Source: Ruegeria sp. HKCCA6707 (GTDB taxonomy: Bacteria; Pseudomonadota; Alphaproteobacteria; Rhodobacterales; Rhodobacteraceae). Taken from it: a stretch of DNA of 64,000 bases. Shown in pieces: positions 37,020 to 46,764 of this stretch. Within the stretch, counting starts at the first letter, position 1. The number at the start of each line of letters is the position of its first letter. Location of the stretch: assembly GCF_013033515.1 (NCBI RefSeq), contig NZ_WQEG01000003.1:430375-494374 (forward strand), given 5' to 3'. The position numbers were made by a program, and so were the translations under genes. Below the pieces are notes generated by a model that worked only from the letters and a program-made list of their open reading frames with translations, ran no database searches and was not told where the DNA came from.

Positions 37020-37202
37020 TACATGGCTTAGATGGATGTCACTGCACTTTGAAATATGGGAAAATGGCGCCCCCACACGTCTTCCCAATTAAAATCTAAA
37101 TATTTGTATATAAATATAATTACTATCTACGTTTTCTAACGTACCCCCAATCGTACCCCCAAACACATCTTTAAACCGCACTATTTGCGGTCCAGCTAGA
37201 GT
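37020..37202. other. AT-rich spacer with tandem CGTACCCCCAA units
   Basis: From 37092 a strongly AT-rich run is followed near 37140-37162 by two close copies of CGTACCCCCAA in tandem. I recall such GTACCCC repeats near integrase genes and attachment sites of integrative elements. No integrase is left here. Confidence 0.35.
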
Positions 37203-37541
37203 TCATGTGAGCCTGAAGTTGTATGAAATCGCATCGGTATTTGGGAGCGCTGCCGATAAGCCTGCTTGCCTAAGGCGCTCTGCTCTGTCCTTGTAGCTTT
37301 GGGACCAAGCTTGCTGTTTTCGCGGGCTGATCAGTTGCGCCGTCCGGTCTTCATCGATCATAAATCGTCTTCCATCAATCCAACCATGCGCGATCAGCGC
37401 ATCCAGCACCTCTCCCCGACTGACATATTTCTGCGGATGTGCCGACTTCCACGTGATCAGGCGGACGCTATCTCGTTGGGTAAAATGCGTGCTCGACCAC
37501 TCCCACAGCTGATCACGGGATGTAACCTCAATATCAGTCAT
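37203..37541 (-). pseudogene. YdeI/OmpD-associated family protein, C-terminally truncated
   Basis: The first ~95 residues fit the YdeI/OmpD-associated family: SRDQLWEWSSTHFTQRDSVRLI, then VSRGEVLDALIAHGWIDGRRFMID, then ISPRKQQAWSQSYKDRAERL. Family members normally continue for another 80-90 residues. Here the homology stops after LRQAGL and an unrelated tail leads to a stop. The break lies towards the IS6/AT-rich side, so loss of the 3' half probably came with that rearrangement. Probably nonfunctional. Confidence 0.62.
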
Positions 37542-37650
37542 GCGCCACCATAGTGTTCATGCTTATCCGCGAACCAGTTGAGGTTTTTCGGATGACCTTC
37601 GACAATGCAGAGTAGTATAGCAGGCGTTGGCGACGGTTGGTCTGAAGGCT

Positions 37651-37706
37651 GCTTTGGGCTCGGTGCGGTCATTCGCAAAGTACTCGTGAGCATCTGCTTT
37701 GCGGAC
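37651..37706 (+). repeat. 56-bp dispersed intergenic repeat, copy D
   Basis: Starts GCTTTGGGCTCGGTGCGGTC and ends GCGGAC, exactly 56 bases. Inside, CGCAAAG and CTTTGCG can pair. It lies between ydeI and the multicopper oxidase. Confidence 0.65.
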
Positions 37707-37721
37707 CTGGGGTTCATATGA

Positions 37722-39164
37722 CTAAGCGACTTCGAACCAACCCATCATCCCAGTCGCCTGATGTGACAACATATGACAGTGGATCATCCATTTGCCAGGA
37801 TTATCCGCGACGAAAGCCAGCTCGACAGTTTCATCAGCAAGGATGAGAACGGTGTCCCGTACGTCTTTGTAAGGGGCAGAAACACCGTTGCGTGACAGAA
37901 CAGTAAAATGATGTCCGTGGATATGTATGCCGTGTGGGAACGCTGAGCGATTGACCAACTCCATGCGCACGGTTCTACCAAGCCTTGCCACAAACAATGG
38001 TTCCTCCATACCATGGGCGACCCCATTGAATGCCCATGCCATGCCGCGAGATGTCAGTTCGCGGAAATCCATCGTCTCGCCTTGATAAATGGCTTCATCA
38101 ATACCCCGCATGGCACCACCGTTCATTAGCAGCGGTTGGTTTTGCGCAGATGCTAAATCAACCTCTGGCAGTGTTTTCCACGGTGGTAATGGTCGGACAT
38201 TTTCTTCCGAGGGCTGTACCGGTTTGCCCTCCATACGGAACGAGGCAAACTCCACTTGATTTCCTCTTCCAATGTCGACCAGGAGACTGGTCGTTTCTGG
38301 AGAGGTCGCCGGTGCGTCAACGACTATGTCGGCCCGCTGCGCTGGCGCCAGTTCCAAGACTTCCAGGCTACGCGGTGCAACGGGATGACCGTCCAGCGCG
38401 ATCAGGGTCGGGGATAGGTCAGGCAGGCGAATTGGCATGATCCGGTCGGTTGCGAAGTTGATCATCCTCAGGCGCACACGCTCCCCGGGGCGAAGCGCAA
38501 ACTCCGGGTATGACTGTCCATTTACTGTCCCTGTATTGCCCATCCGTCCTGCATGAGCCGCTGCATGAAGATCGTCCCATCTATCCTCTACAATCGATCC
38601 ATCTTCGTTGAGTAACCAGTCATCTAGCACGAGGATCAATTCGCGAGTTGCCGCGCCGGACAGGCCCAGCCAGGGCTCGGTGTCTTCCACGATCAATGGA
38701 CCTGCAAGTCCGCGTGCCACCTGCTCTCGGCTCCGGTTGTGGGAGTGATACCAGTATGTTCCGGGGTCGGGGCAGACAAAATCGTAATCGAACTCGCCTC
38801 CAGTTGGCACAGGTGCTTGGGTGAGCGGAGCCGCACCATCCATTGCATTGTCGATACGGATGCCGTGCCAGTGTACAGCTGTAGGCTGTGGCAGTTCGTT
38901 CAGCAACGTGCGCGACACCCGCTCGCCGGCCTTAACCCTTATCGCAGGACCTGGAACTGATCCGGCACCTTGTTGGGCATAGGCCCAAACATCCGTTCGC
39001 GGATACCCTTCAGGGGTGAGTTGCGCTGTTGATGTCGTTGCTCGAAGTACCGACTGAGTTCCGTTGGCATGGCTGTTTATTGGTAGCAAGGGAACTGCTC
39101 CGACCGCAGATAGACCAGTTACAAATAAGCGACGTGAAAGCGATGTCATAAGTCTACTCTTCAT
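37722..39164 (-). CDS. Tat-exported multicopper oxidase
   Basis: A 480-residue three-domain laccase-like enzyme with a Tat signal (SRRLFVTGL). Copper-ligand clusters are complete: HWHGIRIDNAMDG, WYHSHNRSREQ, PHGIHIHGHHF and the type 1/trinuclear HCHMLSHQATGMMGW. It should oxidise Cu(I) or phenolic substrates in the periplasm. The adjoining copD remnant points to an old copper-resistance locus. An ATG at 39149 with GAAGAG upstream is an alternative start that would keep the Tat motif. Confidence 0.9.
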   Translation of the reverse strand: MKSRLMTSLSRRLFVTGLSAVGAVPLLPINSHANGTQSVLRATTSTAQLTPEGYPRTDVWAYAQQGAGSVPGPAIRVKAGERVSRTLLNELPQPTAVHWHGIRIDNAMDGAAPLTQAPVPTGGEFDYDFVCPDPGTYWYHSHNRSREQVARGLAGPLIVEDTEPWLGLSGAATRELILVLDDWLLNEDGSIVEDRWDDLHAAAHAGRMGNTGTVNGQSYPEFALRPGERVRLRMINFATDRIMPIRLPDLSPTLIALDGHPVAPRSLEVLELAPAQRADIVVDAPATSPETTSLLVDIGRGNQVEFASFRMEGKPVQPSEENVRPLPPWKTLPEVDLASAQNQPLLMNGGAMRGIDEAIYQGETMDFRELTSRGMAWAFNGVAHGMEEPLFVARLGRTVRMELVNRSAFPHGIHIHGHHFTVLSRNGVSAPYKDVRDTVLILADETVELAFVADNPGKWMIHCHMLSHQATGMMGWFEVA

Positions 39165-39290
39165 AAAGGTTCACAGGCGGAGTCGTTACAGAAGAACATG
39201 TTGCTGTCGTAATAAGTATCAAGAGGGCAACAAAGCCCTCAATCTTGATTGAACGGCGCAACTTAGACGCCGCGTCTGAGCCACCATATT

Positions 39291-39589
39291 CTAACGCGGG
39301 GACGAATTCAGTTTGTTAAAGGTAGCAAGGCTCAGTAACCCGAAAAAGAGCATTGCCTTGATAACAAGTGCTTGGCCATAAGCTGTGGAGAGCACCGCCG
39401 CGAGGGTTCCACTCATGAACCAGGCAAATGCAAGCCATACAAAAACAAGCACCGGCACCGTAATGCCCGCGATTTCGCCGAAGCACGAAAGATTGCGTAG
39501 TCAGAGTCTTGTAGCGCCAACGGATGAAACGGAGCTAAAGCCGCAACCCGAAACCCAACTGCCAGCAAATATATCATGAGCAGCCTCAT
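39291..39589 (-). pseudogene. CopD-family copper resistance protein remnant
   Basis: Two frames together read LLMIYLLAVGFRVAALAPFHPLAL, then after a frame change FGEIAGITVPVLVFVWLAF, then STAYGQALVIKAMLFFGLL and TFNKLNSS, ending at 39291-39293. This is the CopD membrane-core pattern (GxWxGAL..., YGxxLLxKxxL, ALNRL). Both ends are incomplete. It lies directly upstream of the multicopper oxidase in the same direction, as expected for a former cop operon. Confidence 0.6.
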
Positions 39590-39610
39590 CTGGCTGCCCC
39601 CGTTTGATTG

Positions 39611-39961
39611 TTAATGCATCATCGGCCTTTGATCCATTCCAAAATGGCGGGTCATAGAACGCTCTCTAGTTACGGAGAGTAACTCAATCCGCAAACCGTG
39701 CCACTGCCGCGAAATTCCCTCTTCGGGCTCAGTATATACCACCGTCACAGCTGGGCGATCGCACTCGCGTGAGAGCCAAATTGAGAGCGGCACAGGCTCA
39801 TGCAAGAACCGTTCAACGCAGACAGCATATAGATAAATCGTCTCGCTGATCGCGTCCGGGTCAGTCGAACACTCACCCTCAAAACCGCGCGTGCCATCCT
39901 CTTGCAACACACAATCTGGGCAATTGGTCAGGGACACATCTAAGCCAACATAATTATTCAT
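39611..39961 (-). pseudogene. IS110-family transposase, N-terminal fragment
   Basis: The first ~77 residues match IS110 transposases: MNNYVGLDVSLTNCPDCVLQ with the first catalytic Asp, and LSIWLSRECDRPAVTVVYTE. The sequence then departs from the family and stops at 39611. The rest of the DEDD domain and the C-terminal Ser-containing domain are missing. Confidence 0.65.
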
Positions 39962-40312
39962 GGCTGTCTCTCCTTCAGCTCAAGGTCTTCGAGATACGAC
40001 AATAGCCGCTCTCAATACCCGGAATGCCGAATTCTCAGCAGATACGCCATGAACGCATTCTGCGCATCGCCGACGTTGAAGGCGACCGTAGCATCGGTCG
40101 CTATGGGCTCTGAGCCGCTCAATGCCACCGCGACAGGTCGCTGAGTTCGGGCCGCATGAAACCTGCCGTTCGTCAAGAGCGCGAAGTTCTTGATCTTTAG
40201 CCGTCTCTGTCGATCCGGAGACATTCGCCCATCGGTAGGCGACGATCACGCCGGACGCCGCTAATTCGGGCTCTGAACCCAAACAAGACATTCACCCTTC
40301 ATATGAATGTCG
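39962..40312. other. Gene-free stretch with diverged repeat copy G
   Basis: No gene. From about 40101 to 40176 it carries CTATGGGCTCTGAGCCGCTC and later CCTGCCGTTCGTC, a diverged relative of the 56-bp repeat that shares its right flank with copy B. Confidence 0.45.
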
Positions 40313-42655
40313 TTATTGCTGACTTTCAGTGGTTTCTGTGGGCAAACCCGCTTCCTGCCATGCGGGGAACCCACCGGGATAGTAGCGGGGCTCCTCGAAG
40401 CCCCAAAGCTGCGCCTTAGCTGCGGCATATGCAGAATAAGGGCAGTGTGGTCCATGGCAGCTGAAGATCAGCGTGTCGTCTTTTGACGCGATTTCCATCA
40501 ACGCTTCGCGTGAAAGTCCGACCATCAACGACAGGAAGTGTGCGCCAGGGATATGACCGGCATCGAAGTCGAGTTCGGCACGAACGTCCACGAAAACCGC
40601 GGCGTTATTCCTCCAAAGTTCATGCGCTTCCTCTGTTGAGATCATGCGAACATCTTCGACCGAATAGAGCCCCTCTGATTGAGAAACGAGTTCGCGTACC
40701 GTCGACCATTTCAGATCACTCCCTGCACCTTCCGGAACCCCTGCTTTGACCAACCCCTCAAAAAGGTGCTGCCTGTATTCGGGGTCGTATCCAAACATGT
40801 CTCCGTACCACCACAGAAGACTCTCCTGTGCAGTGAATGGGTCATAAAAAGAAGGGACCGCGATCTCGTTGTATTTTTCGATCAAGGCGGGCACTTCATC
40901 TGTTTCGTTCAGATGGCCGAGAGCGGAAACAAGGGTCATGATATCCGGCGCACTGTCGTTTTCCCTTGCAATGACACGCCGCATCGTGCTTACCGCTTCC
41001 CGGTATTTCCTTTGATGAAGTTGCGCGACGCCCAACTCACGCAGGTAGCGCGTGGTCTGCAAGGGGTCAAATCGGACCGCGTAACGCAGCGCAACCTCCG
41101 CTTCGGCGGCCCGACCGGTGGCGTTCAGTACTTTTGCCTTTGCAACATGTATATCCGGATCGCTCGGTGACAGAGCGAGCGCCTTGTCCAACTCGTCAAA
41201 CGCCTCGGAGTGACGCCCTTGTTCAACGAGAATCTGCGCTTTTAGCGAATAGGCAAGCGCAGAGGGAGCCTCCATCGCTTTATCGATGTTTTTCAGGACC
41301 TCTCTCCAAGAGCGTTCGAAGCCGCCTCCGGCGGCAAGGAACCAAACACTTTGAACGATACGCCAGTGCGCCGCAGCCAGCCCTGCATAGGCTCGCGAGT
41401 AGTCGGGATCGAGTTCAATCGCATTCTCGAAAGCAGAGATCGCTTCCGCGGTAGCGTCTTCGTTGTCACGTCGCAAAAGGTCGAGGCCACGCAGCACAGC
41501 GTCATATGCCAGCGGAGACTCTGTTTCCGCGCGTTCCAATCCACCTTCTTCAATCGCCGTCAGCTGAACGGCAAGAGCGGTGGTAATTTCCCGAAGAACC
41601 TGGTCCTGCAAGGCAAAGACATCTTCAATCTGGCTGTCATAACGATCGGCCCAAATATGATGCCCCCCGAGCGCGTCGATGAGCTGCGCGTTCACGCGGA
41701 CCTGATCTCCTGCCCGCCTGACACTGCCTTCTAGTATGTACTGCACGCCCAGTTCCTCGGCTACTTGCTGCGACCTGACGGCCTTGTCCTTGTAGGTCCA
41801 ACTTGAATTGCGCGAGATGACGAAGATACCTGATATCTTGGAGAGATCGGTGATGAGATCTTCTGTCATTCCGTCGGCAAAATACTCGTTTTCTTTGCTG
41901 TCGCTGAAATCTTCGAATGGGAGAACGACAAGCGACGGCTTGTCTGGCAATGGTAGGGCCATCCGGTCAACGGACGCGCGGGAGAATTCGGGTTTCCAAG
42001 GCTGCCAAACGGCAAGACCTGTGAGGAATAGCACGGCCAAAATGACTGCCGCGATCCAAGGGGTGAACTGGCGCTTGGAGGGTGGCGATTGCACTTCCAG
42101 CATCGGCGTCGAGAGGCTGGCCGCTTTCGCGTTTCGCTCGACTTTGTAGATAAGAATTGGAGTCGGGATATTCTTGACCAGTCGTTCACCAAGCGGTGTA
42201 ATGTCGAGATCGAGTTTTCCGGCGATGTGCTCCATCACGGAACCCGAAAGGCAGATGCCACCCGGATCGGACAGGGCCTCAAGCCTGGCAGCAATATTCA
42301 CTCCGTCTCCGTAAATGTCTTCTTCATCTACGATAATGTCGCCGACATTGATGCCGATCCTGTACAGGATCGGTTCCTCGTCCCGGCTTGCATTGAATTC
42401 GTCTACCTTGTGCTGAATATCCACCGCAAAGCAGACCGCGTCGAAAACGCTTGAAAACTCCATAAGCGTTCCATCGCCCATGAGTTTTATGGTTCGTCCG
42501 TGGTATTGTTCAATTTTGGGTTCGATGAGATTCCGGCGCAGTTCCTTCAACGATGCGAGCGTCCCGCTCTCATCACGATTCATCATCGCGCTGTAACCGA
42601 CGACATCTGCCGACAGTATGGTCGTGAGTTTTCGTTCTTGAGGCATCGCGATCAT
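40313..42655 (-). CDS. Class III adenylate/guanylate cyclase with TolB-like, TPR and rhodanese domains
   Basis: A 780-residue multidomain protein. The N-terminal cyclase domain (about 5-170) has the metal Asp in LSADVVGYSAMM, KLMGDGTLMEF and YGDGVNIAARLE. A single helix (about 192-212) anchors it. The TolB-like domain starts PSLVVLPFEDFSDSKENEYFADGMTEDL in shape and contains ILEGSVRRAGDQVRV. About six TPR repeats follow. The last ~110 residues are a rhodanese domain with AVFVDVRAELDFDAGHIPGAH and active-site Cys in IFSCHGPHCPYSAYAA. Start 42655 is chosen for the upstream GAGGA. The rhodanese end is unusual for this family. Confidence 0.82.
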   Translation of the reverse strand: MIAMPQERKLTTILSADVVGYSAMMNRDESGTLASLKELRRNLIEPKIEQYHGRTIKLMGDGTLMEFSSVFDAVCFAVDIQHKVDEFNASRDEEPILYRIGINVGDIIVDEEDIYGDGVNIAARLEALSDPGGICLSGSVMEHIAGKLDLDITPLGERLVKNIPTPILIYKVERNAKAASLSTPMLEVQSPPSKRQFTPWIAAVILAVLFLTGLAVWQPWKPEFSRASVDRMALPLPDKPSLVVLPFEDFSDSKENEYFADGMTEDLITDLSKISGIFVISRNSSWTYKDKAVRSQQVAEELGVQYILEGSVRRAGDQVRVNAQLIDALGGHHIWADRYDSQIEDVFALQDQVLREITTALAVQLTAIEEGGLERAETESPLAYDAVLRGLDLLRRDNEDATAEAISAFENAIELDPDYSRAYAGLAAAHWRIVQSVWFLAAGGGFERSWREVLKNIDKAMEAPSALAYSLKAQILVEQGRHSEAFDELDKALALSPSDPDIHVAKAKVLNATGRAAEAEVALRYAVRFDPLQTTRYLRELGVAQLHQRKYREAVSTMRRVIARENDSAPDIMTLVSALGHLNETDEVPALIEKYNEIAVPSFYDPFTAQESLLWWYGDMFGYDPEYRQHLFEGLVKAGVPEGAGSDLKWSTVRELVSQSEGLYSVEDVRMISTEEAHELWRNNAAVFVDVRAELDFDAGHIPGAHFLSLMVGLSREALMEIASKDDTLIFSCHGPHCPYSAYAAAKAQLWGFEEPRYYPGGFPAWQEAGLPTETTESQQ

Positions 42656-43319
42656 GTGCAAATCCTCGTGGGCGAGCAGGAGAAACACCCGTGAACGCTA
42701 CGGGTGCCTCTGGAATTGCCTGCCAATCATGACATGATAGTCTAATTTCGATTGATAATAAACTGGTGGACCCTGATGAGGGCTTCAGCATGGGAGCCAG
42801 CTTCGTCCGCATCTTCCCAGTTCCACACCGGCGCAGCGAATGACGGCAACGGATCCGGCGGTTGAAGGCGCCCGCCAATGACCCGTCAGGGGAAAATCGC
42901 TGCGCTGGCGAACTCGCGTCGCCGCAGGCGCGAATACCACTAGCTTACTTCACCGATCGCACTCACTGCGGCTGCACGAGTCCGGAAAGTCCGCAAAGCT
43001 GAATCTCACAAAAAACCTGCAAATGACCGAACAGAGCCAAGCTCAGACAGTTTCGGGTTCTTGGAAGCTGCTTGCAACGCGCAACTATCATTTTGACGCG
43101 GTCAATCGAATTTTCGTCTGCCGCAACCCGTATTAGCGGCTGCGCCGATTGTTGGATCATACCAGCATTTTTATAAGTAATTGCCGCATGCGTCGACGCT
43201 AGACCCGACGATGTCAGACTGACAGGAATGCGAAAGCAACGGACATGGTAGATTTGCGAATAATTCGGTCCCAGTGAAAATGATAGAATCCCTGGCTGGC
43301 GCACTTCTAGAGTATGCTC
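42656..43319. other. Gene-free stretch between the two signalling genes
   Basis: No gene supported. GC-rich near 42850-42940 with several short inverted repeats of no clear type. It should hold the cyclase promoter. Confidence 0.4.
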
Positions 43320-44678
43320 TTAACTTGGTGGTTTCCAATTGGCCTGTCTCATAGCGTCGCCAAGGTCTTTCCCGTATTGCGGATTTGCAAAAAGCCTCTC
43401 AAACAGCGCATCCACGCGACTGTCAGGCCACTCGCGTGACAGTTGTTCCGATAGCGTCTTAGCTTCCACCTTATTCCCCAGCATCTGATGTGACGCCATG
43501 AGGTAAGCAACGGATACAGGTCCGACAGGGCCGCCTTTTTCTGTTGCTCTCTCAAAGGCCGACACGGCACCTTCATAGTCCTTCATATGGAACTTTGCAG
43601 ATCCCATCGCGTTCTGAAACACATAGCCTCGCTCTAGCTCGATTTTTGAGAGTGCTTCCTCGCTAATTTCCACAACTTGTTCAAATGAACCGGAATAGAG
43701 CAGGACAAGCGACACGAACTCCAAAACATGAACGTCGTGCGGTGCCAAACGCTGCGCTCTTTGCGCAAATTCCATGGCCTCAGGCCAGTTTCCCGTGGCA
43801 AACTTGACCCAGGCCATTGCGGACTGGCTCCAACCTGTTTCCGGGGCCAACTCAATGGCCCTGTTGGCCTGCACGTTGGCGTAGTTCAACATTTCTTTGC
43901 CGAGGTCGGCATCAGGTGTCAGCACCGCGATAGTTGCAGCTACTTGGGCCGCACCTGCATGGCCGCCGAAATAGCTGTCGTCGTTTTCAATTGCGCCTTT
44001 GAAAATGGTCAACGCCGCTTCAAGGCGCGCAGGTTCCAAGGCGGGAAAGATCAGATCGCGACCAGTATTTGCCAGATTGACAGCCTGCAGTCGCATTGGG
44101 GATGCATCAAAAATCGCGCCACGCTCATCACGGCTTAGCCCATCTACCGACAAATCAGCCGGCACATCCTGCTTCGTCGAGTTCACACGATAGGCAACCG
44201 CAAAACAGCCTAGAATGATAATCCCCACAACCCCAACACCTGGCCGAGCCCATGCGCGCGCACTGATTTCCAGCTTTGAGAACTCGGGCTGAGCGGTTTC
44301 GGAGCCGCTTTTTGAAATTCGAGGTGCGTAACCACCCTTTGGCAGCTCAAACACCGTCTTTTCGTCAAGCCCGTCCGCGGCGTAATACTCGGCAAGCTTG
44401 CGGCGCAAGCGACCAGCGTCCACCCGCACGACATTCTCGCGGCGCTCTATCTCGTCCACTGAGCCACCATAGACATCCATTGCAATTGTCTTGGCGCGAA
44501 TTTGATCTGCCCTTCCGTTGAGAGTTTCCTCAACTACATACACGAGAAAGTCCTGTAGTCGCAGTGACCCTTCGAAGGTCGTGGAGTTCACAAGCCGCTG
44601 AAGCGCTGCCCGCACATCCTTGGCGTCGGGCTTTTCCTGATCTTCTGCCGCTGGGGATGATCTGCCGGATAATACCAT
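43320..44678 (-). CDS. Winged-helix/TPR membrane-linked regulator
   Basis: A 452-residue protein. Residues 20-120 carry a conserved DNA-binding-like domain seen before TPR arrays in Rhizobiales and Roseobacter proteins (ALQRLVNSTTFEGSLRLQDF, KTIAMDVYGGSVDEIERREN, VRVDAGRLRRKLAEYY, then ELPKGGYAP). A single helix (VGVVGIIILGCFAVAY) follows, then TPR repeats to the end. Topology suggests a cytoplasmic DNA-binding head with TPRs outside, ToxR-like. It is divergent from the sulfatase operon, so it may regulate it; that is inference. Confidence 0.72.
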   Translation of the reverse strand: MVLSGRSSPAAEDQEKPDAKDVRAALQRLVNSTTFEGSLRLQDFLVYVVEETLNGRADQIRAKTIAMDVYGGSVDEIERRENVVRVDAGRLRRKLAEYYAADGLDEKTVFELPKGGYAPRISKSGSETAQPEFSKLEISARAWARPGVGVVGIIILGCFAVAYRVNSTKQDVPADLSVDGLSRDERGAIFDASPMRLQAVNLANTGRDLIFPALEPARLEAALTIFKGAIENDDSYFGGHAGAAQVAATIAVLTPDADLGKEMLNYANVQANRAIELAPETGWSQSAMAWVKFATGNWPEAMEFAQRAQRLAPHDVHVLEFVSLVLLYSGSFEQVVEISEEALSKIELERGYVFQNAMGSAKFHMKDYEGAVSAFERATEKGGPVGPVSVAYLMASHQMLGNKVEAKTLSEQLSREWPDSRVDALFERLFANPQYGKDLGDAMRQANWKPPS

Positions 44679-44794
44679 TTTTTCAGAGAGTTACATCCAT
44701 CGTTACACCGTATTATGCCCCGATAAACCTATTGTGAAAAGTGAATTCGTTGTTCGCGTTGGAAACATGCTGCTCCATCGAATGAGCTGTCTAA

Positions 44795-45037
44795 ATGAAG
44801 TGTAACGCTGTTGATAATCTATTTCCCAATCAGGAGGCCGCGATAGCGGACCTAAGGCGGGAGGACACGGTTTTCGATGAAATTTGCCGAGACTATCAGC
44901 TTCTCAGTGACGAGCACCTCTCTTTGAGCGCTGAGCCTGGAAGTAAGTCGTACCAGTTTGCCTGCGACATCCGCGAAACTTTGGATGGTCTTCGGGACGA
45001 AATTGCCCGGTCACTGCGGCGGGCCGGGAAGACGTAG
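44795..45037 (+). CDS. Small hypothetical protein ahead of the sulfatase
   Basis: An 80-residue, helical, charged protein without Trp or membrane segments; not recognised in detail. It ends 22 bases before the sulfatase start and reads in the same direction, so they are probably co-transcribed. FPNQEAAIADLRREDTVFDE and FACDIRETLDGLRDEIARSL suggest an amphipathic helical hairpin, as in small YdcH-like proteins. Confidence 0.55.
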   Translation: MKCNAVDNLFPNQEAAIADLRREDTVFDEICRDYQLLSDEHLSLSAEPGSKSYQFACDIRETLDGLRDEIARSLRRAGKT

Positions 45038-45059
45038 TTCAAAAGAGGAAGGGATACCG

Positions 45060-46700
45060 ATGAAATCAGTCTCAAAACAAGTCGCGGCCATAGTATTGAT
45101 GGCTGGCGCGAGCTTTGCTCAGGAAACGCCTATCATCCACGATGGTGAGTTCGAGTATCTCCGCGCACAGTTTGGGGAGCAATGGGACGCACAGGATATG
45201 GAGATAGATGCTCGACTTGCCGAGATCCGTGGCGCGAATGGGGGGCAACCGCCTAATTTCCTCTATATTCTGATTGACGATGTGAGCTTCGGTCAGATGG
45301 GTAACCGGACAATGAACTATGTCACAGGTTTCGACACGCCCAACATCAACGACTTTGCCACCGAAGGTATGTCTTTGATGAGAATGTACACCGAGCCATC
45401 TTGCACACCGACACGAACGGCAATGTTGACCGGTCGCCATCCGGTACGTGCCGGTGTGGAGGAGGTCAAAGTTGCGTTGGTTGGCGAAGGTCTTGCGGCC
45501 CAGGAAGTCACGATTGCCGAAATTCTAAAGGAACAAGGTTACAACACCGCGCACGTTGGGAAATGGCATCAGGGCGATATTGAGCAGGCCTATCCGCATA
45601 ATCAGGGTTTTGACTGGGCGGCATTCCCCTTGCATCAGCAGGTTCAACTCAGCCTGATGACACGCGACGCGATGGTTGCCAACAATATGCTTGGCTTCCA
45701 TCCGTCCGGACAGTCCAACCAATTCCAGTTGGATGAGCGATTCAAGCCCTACGGTCTAGTAACCGGCGTTGAAGGGGAAGCAGGTGGCCCAGCTCGCGAA
45801 GTAGACATGGCGCCGGGCGAAGAATGGACACAAGCCAAATACGAAGAAATGAACCTGCGCTATCAGCGTCAGGCACTGGAACAGCTAGACCGCCTCACCT
45901 CGCAGAATGATCCATTCTTCATGCAATATTGGCCACTTTATCCGCTGAATTTTGCTTATCCGGATCAGGCTGTTTCCCGCAATGGTGGCTTCCATGCCGA
46001 CAAGTTGCAGGTTTTGGACGGCTGGATAGGCGAGGTTCTGGCAAAGCTAGATGAAACTGGCAAGGCAGACAACACCGTCGTCATGATCATGGCTGACAAT
46101 GGCTTGATGTATCACTACGAAGGAACGTCCGGTCTGAACCAGTTGATTTATCGCGGCGGCAAGACGCAGCACCTTGAAGGCGGAGTGCGAACTGACGCGT
46201 TCATCCGCTGGCCCGGCGCAATTGAGCCAGGCAGTGCGGCAGGTGACATCGTACATGTATCTGACCTGTTCACCACGTTCGCGCGGATCGCAGGCGCAAC
46301 TGACCGCATCCCTCGCGACCGCGTGATCGACGGCATTGACCAGACGGCGCTGTTACTTGAAGGTGAAGGTAACTCGCGTCGCGACTACGTCTATGTGTAT
46401 GAAGGGCCCGTGTTGCGTTCAGTCGTGAAGCAAGAGTTCAAAATGCATTTGCCAGCCCCCGGTCAGCCCGGAGCTGCGGCCCCCGTTTTCAATGTCTATC
46501 GCGACCCACGTGAAGCACATCCGCTTGTCGGATATTCATTGTGGTCCGGTGCATCATTCCAAGACATGGTCAAGCGCCATCAGAAAACCATTGCAAAGCA
46601 CCCGCATCTGCCGCTGGGCAAGGGTGTGCCGTATGAAGGTATTGAGAACCTTCGTCCCGAAAGCGAGTTGACCCGAGAAATCTTCTCCAGCTGGCAATGA
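45060..46700 (+). CDS. Exported arylsulfatase (formylglycine type)
   Basis: A 546-residue periplasmic sulfatase with a signal peptide (MKSVSKQVAAIVLMAGASFA). The active-site motif is C115-T-P-T-R followed by TAMLTGR, the substrate for conversion of Cys115 to formylglycine. Metal ligands are D73/D74 in LIDDVSFG and the Asp in MIMADNGLM. The third conserved region is VGKWHQGDIEQ. It should hydrolyse a sulfate ester of an algal or other organic compound. No formylglycine-generating enzyme is adjacent, so maturation must depend on a gene elsewhere. Confidence 0.92.
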   Translation: MKSVSKQVAAIVLMAGASFAQETPIIHDGEFEYLRAQFGEQWDAQDMEIDARLAEIRGANGGQPPNFLYILIDDVSFGQMGNRTMNYVTGFDTPNINDFATEGMSLMRMYTEPSCTPTRTAMLTGRHPVRAGVEEVKVALVGEGLAAQEVTIAEILKEQGYNTAHVGKWHQGDIEQAYPHNQGFDWAAFPLHQQVQLSLMTRDAMVANNMLGFHPSGQSNQFQLDERFKPYGLVTGVEGEAGGPAREVDMAPGEEWTQAKYEEMNLRYQRQALEQLDRLTSQNDPFFMQYWPLYPLNFAYPDQAVSRNGGFHADKLQVLDGWIGEVLAKLDETGKADNTVVMIMADNGLMYHYEGTSGLNQLIYRGGKTQHLEGGVRTDAFIRWPGAIEPGSAAGDIVHVSDLFTTFARIAGATDRIPRDRVIDGIDQTALLLEGEGNSRRDYVYVYEGPVLRSVVKQEFKMHLPAPGQPGAAAPVFNVYRDPREAHPLVGYSLWSGASFQDMVKRHQKTIAKHPHLPLGKGVPYEGIENLRPESELTREIFSSWQ

Positions 46701-46707
46701 TGAAGGT

Positions 46708-46735
46708 AGACGGCGGCGAGAACCTGTCGCCGTCT
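46708..46735 (+). terminator. Stem-loop after the sulfatase
   Basis: AGACGGCG (46708-46715) pairs perfectly with CGCCGTCT (46728-46735), 7 bases beyond the stop. There is no U-run, so it may attenuate rather than end transcription into the next gene. Confidence 0.5.
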
Positions 46736-46764
46736 CACCTGACCCTCCAACTTCTCTCAGGTGT

